Shown: positions 1-19,073 of the stretch, in pieces
How the letters are laid out: each line of letters begins with the position of its first letter
Position numbering within the stretch: the stretch's first letter is position 1
Source of the DNA: Patagioenas fasciata
Lineage: Eukaryota > Chordata > Aves > Columbiformes > Columbidae
Assembly: GCF_037038585.1 (NCBI RefSeq)
Contig: NC_092520.1
Span: 2,447,001 to 2,511,000 of the forward strand
Direction of reading: 5' to 3'
DNA length: 64,000 nt
Notes under the pieces: generated by a model
What the model was told of the DNA's origin: nothing
Seen by the model: only the letters and a program-made list of their open reading frames with translations
The model's database searches: none
Made by a program: the position numbers and the translations under genes

Positions 1-932
1 AAGAGGTAAGAACTCACCTTTAAATGCGTTTCTTAAAGAGAACGCTTGCCTTTTTATTCTATTTTGCTTTTCAAAATGCTCAAGCTCGTTTTGAAGGTGC
101 CGGAGATGGCAGCGACTAGAGAAATGTCCATTATAAAACTTGATCGTTTGGTTAAGTTTCCAGCACAATGAGTCGAGAAACTGTCACCAACTTGTTCACA
201 TAACAAGAAAGGAGCGTTAACCACAACCTCCATCACTGAATGAACAAGCTAAAGTCATTACAAACATTCACGCTTAATAGATTCGCTCAGATAGAAATGA
301 ATGGCGCGAGTAATCCTCCCATTTAAAACTCTTCGGGGGTTTTTGTTCAGTTGGCAAACTTCAATATTTTGATTAGAAGTCGTGCATCTTCAGCTTTTGC
401 TGCGTGGTGTTCTCTGCTTGGTTTGACATTAACACAAAGGAGTGAGAAGTCGCAAAGGTAAACCCAAAAGCAAGAGGCAAGCGTTCTGGATTTGATATAA
501 AAATCCCTATTTCCTCAAAACAGCTTCCCTTGTGTCTCTTGGTATGTAGAACAACCTATGGAGAAATTTTAATGGCACTCATACACACTTGGTCCTTTTT
601 TAAGGTAGTTGGGTAAGCTGCAAGTTCACAATGGTTATTGGGCATTTAAATCTTAGCGATTGCTAATTGTTCAGACAGAAGAACACAACGTCCTGGGCAG
701 GACGTAGAGAAATCTTATATGTTCGTCTTGTGTGTTCTGCTGGGAACCCGAGCTCTATTTTGTGAGCTGTTTTGTGCCATGAAGCCCATCTGGTAGCATA
801 AAATGGTGACATTTTTCTACAACTGTGCTCAGTTTTTCCCTGTATGCGGGGAAAGAAAAACTGAAATGCGTTCTGAACTGTAACAAAACCTGAAGATGAA
901 AATGAAGGTGTTTGTCTATTTTTTTGTGTTAA

Positions 933-9210
<8,278 letters not shown>

Positions 9211-9263
9211 TACCGCGTGGCTCCTCCATTTTCTCCAGAACATCACTGCTTTCCCTCCCTTGA

Positions 9264-9356
<93 letters not shown>

Positions 9357-9375
9357 TGATCTATTAGCTTCACAA

Positions 9376-9376
<1 letters not shown>

Positions 9377-9404
<28 letters not shown>
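9377..9404. repeat. (CA)14 microsatellite in the RAB6A 3' UTR
   Basis: Fourteen uninterrupted CA dinucleotides, directly visible. In the RNA it would be a CA-rich element of the type bound by hnRNP L; that binding is general knowledge and not shown here. Confidence 0.95.
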
Positions 9405-9409
<5 letters not shown>

Positions 9410-10752
9410 GTCAGTGTCTTCATTATTTATAAGAAAAGAAAAAAAAAAAAGCCAAAATATTCCAGCGTATTCTAGTTATGACTTTAAAAAAGGAAAAGAA
9501 AAAAAAAATAGGTACAATTTCTTAATATTCGTTCCTTTTTTTAATATGTTATGATGTTGCACTTTGAAATGATGGCGACCGAGTAAGTTTGGGATTGGAC
9601 TTAGACGAGATGTACGTGCAGAACGGTGGCGAATCTCAGCCGTTTGGTTTCGCTGACAAACCGGGAGCGACTTAGGTGGTGTATACCCAGGGTTAAACGC
9701 CTATCCCTACCATAACAAGAAAATCAAACCCAAGCTCTTAATCTTTTGAGCAGAGATAGTCTGGATTGGTTTTCAAACCCCCGAATGGTTTTAAACAAGA
9801 AATGATAAAAACGGGGGTTGTGACGCCACCAAAAGCTGCTGGATTTTGTAGTTCTTGCAGAGGCAACGTGAACACATTTCCAGGAAAGGATATTGAGAAA
9901 CTCCATGTGTCTTTCTAAACGGGACGAGCGGCTTCTGGAGGATTCGGGGGCAAGGAAAGGGTGGATGTGCATTAGCAAAAACACTTGCAGGAAACAGGGA
10001 AATCCGTTTGGAGTGCAAGATGAGCTTGAAGAGCAGGTTTTTTTTAATCTAGAACACCAGTGAATTATTAGCGCCCGAGAGATGGGAACGTAACGTTTCA
10101 GGTCTTTGGAGGAGAAAGCGTTTTGCTTCTTATATATTTTGGTTTTAAATTTCTTTTAGGGGGGAAATCTTAAGTCAGGAGTGGCGCTAAAAGCAGCCGG
10201 AGCGCATTGAAACGTTGGCATTTGGCAGAAATCAATGCGAGAGCAGCTGGATGGAGCCAGAGGAGACGGAATCGGGGATCGCACCCGTTTTCCATAGCGT
10301 TGCTCGTAGGTGGGCTGGGGAAGGGCTGTTTGCTTTGATCGGACCCAAATCTAGTTGAGAGCTCATAGACTGAAAGGGAGTTAAATAGGATGGAAACCAC
10401 CTTCTGATTATGCAGATTGATGCCTTTATTTTTTAGCATTTTTTACGTTCAGTCTTCCGAGTTGGTTTAATTCGGTTCGCTAGAGCTGTATAGATTGGTT
10501 AAGCGACGAGTAATTTAGTTTTCTATTTAACTAGGCTTACAATTAACCTTTTTTTTTTTGTTGTTGTTGTTCTCTTTGATATTTATTTCTCCGCTTAATT
10601 ATTTTTTACTCTTTCCAGTCATTTTGCTGAGGAATCTGTGTAGAGCTTTGCTGATGTTGCGCGATGTAGCTACCCGAGAAACACGGAATGGAACACACTA
10701 GAAGTGCACCCTTTTAATCTTTACTAGTCATTGTGAAGTTGCTGTGTAAGTT

Positions 10753-10758
10753 AATAAA
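10753..10758 (+). terminator. RAB6A: Poly(A) signal AATAAA, probable RAB6A proximal site
   Basis: Canonical AATAAA within gttaataaaaccacc, about 1.54 kb after the stop codon and followed by T/G-containing sequence. An alternative distal AATAAA lies at 11137-11142. Confidence 0.55.
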
Positions 10759-12451
10759 ACCACCATTGTAAATACATTGTTTGCTGGGCGAAAACGGAGT
10801 TAACAGTGCAGGAAGGAACTCGCGAGTCTGCGTCGCGATTGCGACTCCAAGGAACAATTGCAAAGTTTAAATCAGGCTCCTCCTTTATTCCCTTCCGCCC
10901 CTTAAAATAACCGAGCGGGGAAGAGAAAGGGAATCGTCCTCACCACCACTTTGACCAGGGAAATGGGCATCAAAGGTGTGGAATTCTTAATTAGTGAAAT
11001 GAATGTTAGACCCGTGCCCTGCCCTGGGGTTTTTAGCGACTCTGCACAACGGTAACTTAAAGGCAGAACGAGATGTAAAGTGCTTTTCTAACGCAATATT
11101 AAAAAGGCGAGTTTTTTTTGACGTGGCATGTCTTGAAATAAACATCCAATGATATGTGACAAAGGATCATTCTTTATTTAAAAGCAACTCTCGGGCCGGG
11201 GGGGAAGGAAACCTGGCTGCTTTTCCTGTATTGTCCTGGTTCATCTCGCTGCTTTTCTTTGGTTCTTATGTTGGTCACCGCTTGGCTCTTTTCCACAAGC
11301 CCCTTTTGTCACTCCTGATATAACCAAACCCGTGTGTTTCCCATCGTTTCAAGCTTTAAGCGCTGGATTTGCAAGGAGCAGCTTAGCCCGTGCGGCCGCA
11401 GGTTTGTTCCATGGACAAGGCACAAATTGCTCTCAAATACAAAAGGTTCCGCAAGGACCAGGCGTCACTCGGTTGCCTTTTATCTCCTGAGAGCTGCAGG
11501 TATGGTTTTAATTAATTTAACATACATCCTTGCTGATTAGTCCGTGCTTAACCTGGCTATAGGACTTGATCCTGTCCTAAACCCGCTATTCCAGAGAAAA
11601 GCCACTTCCACAGTGGCCTGGTGTTTTATTTGCACCGTAAATGCGTCTTAGCGCATTTTTCCCTGTTCATTTTCTTTCGCTCCGTCGCCTTGGCTGGTAG
11701 AGCCGCAGGAACAACCATTTTAAAGCTGATTTTTTGGTAAACGGTGGAGCTTTCTGCTCCGTTTCTTGTCTCCTCCCCGCTCTGGCTTGATGGTTGTACA
11801 GCCCATGACGCAGCCGTTCCGTTGCTCACTTTTTGTCTTGATCCGAGTAGTTGAAGAAATTGTATAAGGGGGGGAAAAAAGGTTCTTTCATGTTGGAATG
11901 TCAATGGTACCTCAGCTCTGTTTGATAATATGACCCGACGACGGCAACGGCGGAAATCCTTAGCGCTTGAACTAAATAAATACCTGTCTCATTGGAAAGC
12001 TCTGGCTCATCTTCTCTAAGTACGTCTAGACCGCAGGTTCGTGGCGGCAAAAAGGGGCAAAAGTAAGTTGGTTGGGGTTGGTTATTTTTGAGGAAAGATG
12101 GTGGAGCTGTGTGCTTGTTGTCCCTCCGGTTCTACACGGTGTCTCTGCGATTGTTTCCAGCCATCGGCGAGCGATACCGAGCCCGAGAGCGCGTCCCGTC
12201 CCTGCTCCGGCTGCGTCTTTCCGCTCCTTTCTCTCTACGTCCCGATGTTCCCTCTGCTCTCCCTGGTGAGTACCAGCAACGGGGACGCTCTCTGAGTTAT
12301 CCCCGTTGCTATTTCTATATTAAAAAGCTAATTGATAAATCAATTGTTCAATTTGACAGGGAAGAAACGCGAGCGTAGGTTTGTAGCTGCGGAGACGTGC
12401 GGGAGTTGGGGTCACTGGAGAAGGCGTTTGGCACCGGGAGAGCTTCTCTGC

Positions 12452-12694
12452 CTTGGAAACGGCCTCAAGTTGCACCAGGGCAGGTTGAGGTTGGATGTAG
12501 GAACAATTTCTTCCCCAAAGGGCTGTGGGGCATTGGAACAGGCTGCCCAGGGCAGTGCTGGAGTCACCATCCCTGGAGGGTTGAAAATACACATAGATGA
12601 GGTTCTCAGGGACACGGAGCAGTGCCAGGGTTGGGTTGTGGTCGGACTCGATCATAAAGGTCTTTTCCAACCAAAATCATTCTATAATTCTATG
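12452..12694 (+). mobile_element. CR1 LINE 3' end, subfamily B, short
   Basis: Runs from ggaaacggcctcaagttgc to the tail attctataattctatg. About 240 bp remain; 5' truncated. The tail repeats have diverged from gattctgtgattct. Confidence 0.85.
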
Positions 12695-14517
12695 AAAGCA
12701 GACCTAGAGAGCTGCCTTGCGGAACGGTCCCCTTAAAACTGGGTTTAGGCTTAATTTGTTGGAAGGAACGTGAACAGGTGGTGTAGTGCTGATGCGCCTC
12801 GGTCTTAATTCCTCCGTATTCCTCCCCGTTGCCGTTAATCACCTTAACGCTGCCGTTGTGCGTAGCCTTGGGGCTCCCACCTAGTACCAGCATCCCAGCT
12901 TCTCACCTATAACAGGGAGCTGGATTAAACTGGAGAGAGACTGGGCAAGGCACAGGCTGGGGATGCTGGTCTGAGGACACTGGTCCTGGCCACCAGCTCG
13001 CAGCTGCGTCACTCAAGCTCTCCGCTCCTTTTTTCTCTATATAAATGATATATTTTATATATAAAACTGAAGTCACGCAGGGAGCATCTGGCTCTGCATG
13101 GTTTCTTTGTCTACCCTGATTTTTCCAGGCTGGAGAATCCGCAACGTCCTCCCGGCAGCATCTGCAGAGCTGCAGCAGCCACCGTCCCCTCCCTGCACAG
13201 AAGCGACTTTTTGCTTCCAGCGCCCAAATCCTCAGCAAATTAAACCGTGAGAGGGCTCTTACCTGACGCAGAAACACCTTTTTCCATGCTGGGCATGTAC
13301 CAGCCCCAAAAAGAAGATAAATGAGGGGCGGGCAAGCTGCTATTTGCGCCGCAGAGCAGCTGCAAACACCGTCTGTGCTGCCTCCTCGTTGCTTGAATTT
13401 TCAGGCTTGTTTTTTCCCTCAGTTTGCAAAAAGAGTTGTTTTGTTGTTTTTTCCCCCCTATAACCACCTTTCCCAGCCTGAGCACTCACCAAAGTCTTAA
13501 GTCTTTTTAATAAGATACTTGAGATATTGTAGTGGCCAAATGTAACCGGTGCCGTAAGCACATCGGGAGCGAAATGCCGGCTGAATCGCAATGACAGCGG
13601 CAGCTCCGCCGGTCCCCGGAGGGTGAGGAGGAGGAGGAGGAGGGCAGGGCTGAAGGCCTGGAGGCAGCTTTTCCACAAGCGCTTTTCCTGAGTCGATTCA
13701 TCCAGCCTGGCCACGAGGTTTTCAGATAGAAATGAAAGCCGTGTTGAGCGCTCGCTGTGGGCCACCCGGGGAGCGCGTCTGGAACGAGGGTTGATTAAAA
13801 TCACCGCTGATTAAAGCGCTGAAATCACTCTCTATCCCCCCTCGTTCCGCTCGTCGGTTCATCCGCGGAGCCGCGTGTCAGATACGAGTTCAAGGGAGAA
13901 AATGGTGTTTATTGGTGCTGGCACTGACCTTTCCACATTTACCCCAACCAGGTGGGAATTGCAGGTTTCATCCTGACATTTACTCAGGTGCAGCAGCCCG
14001 CGATGCAGCTTTATTTCCAAAGAAAGGATTTCTGATTGCGGCGAGGACCAAGCGGCCTCCACCCAGTTTCTTCGCTATCGCATTCAAGCGTTAATCTTAG
14101 GGGCTGCTTTTTGTGTCCGTGCCTGCTCCTCAGTGCAGATCCCACCACCTTCATCCTCGTTTTGGAGGGTTTTTTGAGTTGTTCTGGGCTGATGTTTGGG
14201 AGTGAGGGGTCGTGCGGGTCTGTTTGAATGGAGAGGGTCAGCCCGGAAGTCTGTGTGTCCTTCCAGATTTGTTTTTAACCTATTTGATTGCTCCTTTGTT
14301 TAGCTTCCTAGCGAAGGGTCTGCCTGCCACCAGCTGCTCACACTGACAGCATGAAGAGCCTGGGAATCGCTGCCCTGCTCAATGGCCTTACCTGGATCAC
14401 TCGGTGTCCCTGGGTCACAGCCCTGGTGACAGGAGAGGAGCGGGATCAGCCCTGGGATGTGCAGGTACTGCAGGGGTGGGGAGTGTGGGGGTCTGAGCTC
14501 GGGAAAAGGAGCTTTTC

Positions 14518-15237
14518 ATAGAATCACAGAATCATTTTAGTTGGAAAAGACCCTCAGGATCATCGAGTCCAGCTGTTCCCCACCCCTGGCACTGCCCCAT
14601 GTCCTGAGAACCTCATGTCCGTCTGTCCAACCCTCCAGGGGTGGTGACTCCAGCACTGCCCTGGGCAGCCTGTTCCAATGCCCCACAGCCCTTTGGGGAA
14701 GACATTGTTCCCCACATCCAACCTCAACCTCCCCTGGCGCAACTTGAGGCCGTTTCCTCTGCTCCTGGCGCTTGTTCCTGGGGAGCAGAGCCCGACCCCC
14801 CTGGCTCCAAGCTCCTTTCAGGCAGTTCAGAGATCAGAAGGTCTCCCCTCAGCTCCTGTTCTCCAGCTGAACCCCCCAGGTCCCTCAGCCGCTCCCATCA
14901 CACTTGTGCTCCAGCCCCTCACCAGCTCCCTTCCCTTCTCTCCACTCTCTCCAGCACCTCAAGGCCTTTCTTGGTGTGTGTCCCAAAACTGCCCCCAGGA
15001 TTGGCGGTTTGGCCTCCCCAGGTCCCAGCACAGGGACGGTCACTGCCCTGGGCCTGCTGGCCACACCAGTGCTGGTCCCAGCCAGGATGCTGGTGGCCTC
15101 TTGGCCACCTGGGCACACGCTGGCTCATGTTCAGCCGCTGGCACCAACACCCCCAGCTCCTTTTCCACCGGGCACTTTCCAGCCGCTCTTCCCCGAGCCT
15201 GTAGCGCTACCTGGGGTTGCTGTGACCCCAGTGCAGG
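14518..15237 (-). mobile_element. CR1 LINE, subfamily B, antisense
   Basis: Starts (plus strand) with catagaatcacagaatcat, the reverse complement of the CR1 tail, and ends at gctgtgaccccagtgcagg. The reverse complement matches 57472-58192 nearly base for base, including the block aacatgagccagcgtgtgcc. It is truncated inside the end of the RT-derived coding region. Confidence 0.9.
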
Positions 15238-15644
15238 TCAGCAGCTGGACGTGATGTCGAACAAAGTGCCAGTTTCCAGATTGCACTGCTCTCGGTGAAG
15301 CATTTCCAGATGTTTCCATATCCAGGTGTGTCTCACCCTTGGGTTATGCACCTTGTGGGCTAAATACCTGCCAGCAGCTCCTGGCCCTGGAGAGCCCATC
15401 TGCCCGCTGCCGGGATTGCTGCAGCCCCTGAGAAAAGAGGGTTCAGGGGTGTCCTGCTTGGTGTGACCCCTCAACTGCCTCTTCACTGCCCAGCTGCCTG
15501 GCACCTGCAGATTCTACTGCTGAGACTCAGGTGCTTCATTCCCACCAGAGCTGAGCTTGGTGCCGAGGCCTCCATGTCCCAGGCTGCGTCATTAGCAGCC
15601 TCTAGTGCTAATTAGTGGCAACAGTGGCAGCTGGGGCTTCTTTT

Positions 15645-15918
15645 AGCAGGGCCTGTTGTGACAGGACAAGGGGTGATGGTTTGAAACTAAAGGAGGGAGA
15701 TTCAGACCAGACATGAGGAACAAATTGTTGGCCTGAGGGTGGTGAGAGCCTGGCCCAGGTTGGCCAGAGAGGTGGTGGCTGAACCATCCCTGGAGACATC
15801 CCAGGCCAGGCTGGACGGGGCTCTGAGCAACCTGAGCTGGTGAAGATGTCCCTGTCATGGCAGGGGTGACACTGGGGGAGCTGGGAAGGTCCCTTCAACC
15901 CAAACTATTCCATGATTC
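15645..15918 (+). mobile_element. CR1 LINE 3' end, subfamily D
   Basis: Begins gcagggcctgttgtgacagg and ends with the tail aaactattccatgattctt. It shares its body with 6665-7087 (-) and its start with the remnant at 28353-28440 (+). Subfamily D differs from A and B in the block gtggtggctgaaccatccc. Confidence 0.85.
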
Positions 15919-17372
15919 TTCCCATCCATGAGGAGCAAAGTCACTCCCAAAGCTCTGCCCTTGGCTCAGGGTGGGGGACACCCCACAAAAACTCATCTCC
16001 TGCAGGTACAGACTTAGGTGATGATGGAAAAGGGGTCAGAAAACATGAGATGGGGCTGAGTGCAGATCCAGGAGGGAGCAAAGCTTATTTTTTTCTGAAA
16101 GCAAGAGGCAGGCCAACCTCAGCTTCCACAGCGTGCTCGTTAAATAAACCCAGTGATGCTTTTCTGCCATTTTTGAGATTTAAAACGGGGTGTGCAGGGC
16201 CCTTCGCTGCACTGAGCCCTTCCCGGCGCCAACTCTGAATTTGGGCTGCAAAGGTGGATTTCTCAGGTGGTTTTTTCTCTCCGGGGCCATCGTGCCGCAT
16301 TCTGTGGCCGCAGCGGGGACCCCCAGACCCCGCGGTGCCGGGGAACCGCAGCCGCGAGATCTCAAACCCCAGGTTTGCAAGAACTAGAGGATGGTTTCGT
16401 GCTTCCCAGCCCCTCCGCTGCCCTCAGAGCTCCCGGTTGGAAAATAGGGAGGAAAAGGGGTGCAGGAGATGGGGGAGCTGAGGACATGAGACCAAAACCC
16501 TCCCACCCCCGGAGATGGTGAAGGATGAGCAGCCCCCTCTTCATCCTCACTCACCCGCAGCCTGGCTCTTGTTTTTCGCTGCCTTTATTCGACTGCTGAT
16601 AGCGCTTTTATTTTCCTGTTTTTCTCTCCAAAAATCGCTGGGTTGACGGGAGCAGGATTGAAGCAGCAGCGAGGCAAAGGAGACCGGGGACGGTGGTTTT
16701 GGGACATCCCGATCCCCCGTTGGGCACAGGGGCGAACTGATCCGGGGCTTAAACAGCAAGAGCAGGGTGCTGGTGTCACGGTGGTTTTTTAATCTAGCTG
16801 TGGTTTTTTGTTTGTAATTCCTGATATTTGTTTTAATAGCACTGTTGTCTCCAGGATCAAATGGCACCTCTAAGGGTGACACTCGGCGGCTTCTCCCTCT
16901 TCCCTCGATGTCTGCCCAACACAGCACAAAAAGCTGAGCTGCCCCTTGTCCCCTGAGCCTCAGGGCCACCCGAGGGCACCGTATCACCCCCCTCAATCCC
17001 AAATCCATATTTCGCAGACCCAGGTTTGGCTGCCAAAATGGGTCCCTGCTCCCCAGGTGATTTCTTCCCCTTCTCTTTGTCCCACGGTGATTTCTCCCAT
17101 TTCCCAAAAATCAGGGTGAAGCTCAAGATGCTGCTTTGCTGGGGAAGCTGTGATACTCCCAGGGCTCTTCCCAGCCCCAATTCCAAGGGGTTTGGCAGAG
17201 ATTTCCTGAGGTTTGGCCCCCACTTCTCCAGCTTGGCCAGGCCCAGCAAAGCTGGAAAATCCTGCCGAGTTTTTTACCCCCCTTAATCTTTCACCTGTCT
17301 CGCGAGCATCCCTGGGGTCGCCTCTCACGTCAGCACTTGCTCTGGTGCTGGACCCCCCCAAAAAAACCCTTA

Positions 17373-18500
17373 CAGAATCCCAGAATGTCAGGGGTTGAAG
17401 GGACCTGGAAAGCTCATCCAGTGCAATCCCCCCATGGAGCAGGAACACCCAGCTGAGGTTCCACAGGAAGGTGTCCAGGCGGGTTTGAATGTCTGCAGAG
17501 AAGGAGACTCCACAACCTCCCTGGGCAGCCTGGGCCAGGCTCTGACACCCTCACCAGGAACAAGTTTCTTCTCACATTTAAGTGGAAAATCCTGTGTTCC
17601 AGTTTGAACCCATTACCCCTTGTCCTGTCATTGGTTGTCACCAAGAAGAGCCTGGCTCCATCCTCCTGACACTCCCCCTTTCTATATCTGTAAGCATGAA
17701 TGAGTCCCCCCTCAGTCTCCTGTTCTCCAGCTCCAGAGCCCCAGCTCCCTCAGCCTTTCCTCACACGGGAGATGCTCCACTCCCTTCAGCATCTTGGTGG
17801 CTGCGCTGGACTCTCTCCAGCAGTTCCCTGTCCTTCTGGAGCTGAGGGGCCACAACTGGACACAATATTCCAGGGGTGGTCTCCCCAGGGCAGAGCAGAG
17901 GGGCAGGAGAACCTCTCTGACCTACTGACCACCCCCTTCTAACCCACCCCAGGTACCGTTGGCCTTCCTGGCCACAAGGGCCCAGTGCTGGCTCATGCTC
18001 ACCCTGCTGTCCCCAGGATCCCCAGCTCCCTTTCCCCTACACTGCTCTCTAATAGGTCATTCCCCAACTTACACTGGAACCTGGGGTTGTTCCTGCCCAG
18101 ATCCAAGACTCTACACTTGCCCTTGTTCTAGTTCATTATATTTTCCCCGCCCAACTCTCCAGCCTGTCCAGGTCTCTGATGGCAGCACAGCCTCTGGCGT
18201 GTCAGCCACTCCTCCCAGCTTGGTGTCCCCAGCAAACTTGCTGACAGTCACTCTATTCCCTCATCCAAGTCATTGATGAATATATTGAATAATTCCGGCC
18301 CCAGCACTGCCCCCTGAGGCTCTGCGCTGGATCCAGGCCTCAACTGGACTCTGCCCCATTGCCCACGACTCTCTGGCTTCTTCCCTTCAGCCAGTTCCCA
18401 GTCCACCTCACTACCCGCTCATCCAGACCGCACTCCCTCAGTTGAGCTGTGAGGATGCTGTGGGACACTGTCCAATGCCTCACTCCAGTCAGGGTAGGCT
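17373..18500 (-). mobile_element. CR1 LINE, subfamily A, antisense (about 1.1 kb)
   Basis: Begins (plus strand) acagaatcccagaatgtcag and extends through the RT remnant. The reverse complement encodes pieces such as [17 protein letters not shown] and [14 protein letters not shown], typical of the CR1 reverse transcriptase palm. The catalytic box (plus strand about 18223-18236, ggtgtccccagcaaac) reads FAGDT instead of FADDT. It ends about 250 bp downstream of the inferred PLEKHB1 poly(A) signal. Confidence 0.9.
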
Positions 18501-18767
18501 TACAGAGCTGCTGTGCATTGGGTTGCAAAAAAAATCATATGTCTCCCCAAAAATAGGTCTTTGGAGCAGCACTCGCTCTCCTGCTCCGTTCAAACCCCCA
18601 GGTATTTAGGTGGGGTTGCTGAATTAAGCCGGGTTTTAGGGCTTGTTGCACTTCCCCCTACCCTCTGCCGCCAGCCCCGGTCGCTCCCAGGCCTTCGGAT
18701 GGGAATGGGATGCCAGTGGGGGTTTGGGATACGGTTTTGGGGGGGTCTCTGCAGCACGTGGGGGTTA

Positions 18768-18773
18768 TTTAAT
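18768..18773 (-). terminator. PLEKHB1: Poly(A) signal ATTAAA, probable PLEKHB1
   Basis: The plus strand reads TTTAAT, so the minus strand gives ATTAAA, the commonest variant signal. It is the first good candidate downstream of the PLEKHB1 stop codon. Confidence 0.5.
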
Positions 18774-18920
18774 GCAAAAGCCAGTGCAGTGAGGAGGGTT
18801 GGGGTGAGTTTGGGGCCGGGTCTCTGTCCGCAGGGTGTTTTTGGGAGGCTGAGGGTGGCTCAGGGCGGGTTCCAAGCCGCGGGTGAGTTAAACCGAGCTG
18901 GGGAGATGCGGCCCAGTTTT

Positions 18921-18936
18921 GGGGGGGGGGGGGGGG
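18921..18936. repeat. G16 homopolymer adjoining the PLEKHB1 stop codon
   Basis: Sixteen consecutive G on the plus strand, directly abutting the reverse-complemented stop codon. In the transcript this is C16 as the first bases of the 3' UTR. Confidence 0.9.
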
Positions 18937-19073
18937 TTAAAACCAGCATGGCATCCACATGAAGGAGCCCAGCGCGGCGCCGGTGGCCGCCCCCGCCAGC
19001 AGCCCCAGGGCCATCTGGTCCCCGGACACCCGGTACGGATCCTCGCGCACGATGACGTGGGTCACCCCGGGAG
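18937..19073 (-). CDS. PLEKHB1: PLEKHB1 last coding exon (membrane anchor)
   Basis: The acceptor ttttgctttgcag precedes base 19073. The exon completes the split Ala, reads [19 protein letters not shown] and then the hydrophobic stretch [18 protein letters not shown], and ends MWMPCWF with TAA. The C-terminal end is the most conserved part of the protein and gives the gene its identity. A 16-G run follows the stop. Confidence 0.96.

Larger units (their letters stand above)
10779..18744. other. Intergenic region between the RAB6A and PLEKHB1 3' ends
   Basis: About 8 kb separating two convergent genes. It holds CR1 copies at 12452-12694 (+), 14518-15237 (-), 15645-15918 (+) and 17373-18500 (-). 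The rest looks single-copy. CpG-rich patches occur at about 12120-12290 and 16200-16370, and a lone exon-like segment at 14304-14464 (see findings). No known gene is recognised. Open frames on either strand at 13340-13804 and 16547-17107 lack recognisable domains. Confidence 0.7.
18745..18936 (-). other. PLEKHB1: PLEKHB1 3' UTR (end inferred)
   Basis: Sequence after the TAA at 18937-18939 on the minus strand. On the mRNA it opens with a run of 16 C residues (G16 at 18921-18936 on the plus strand). An ATTAAA signal at 18768-18773 (minus) lies about 165 nt after the stop and is the best poly(A) candidate. The resulting UTR is short. Confidence 0.55.
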
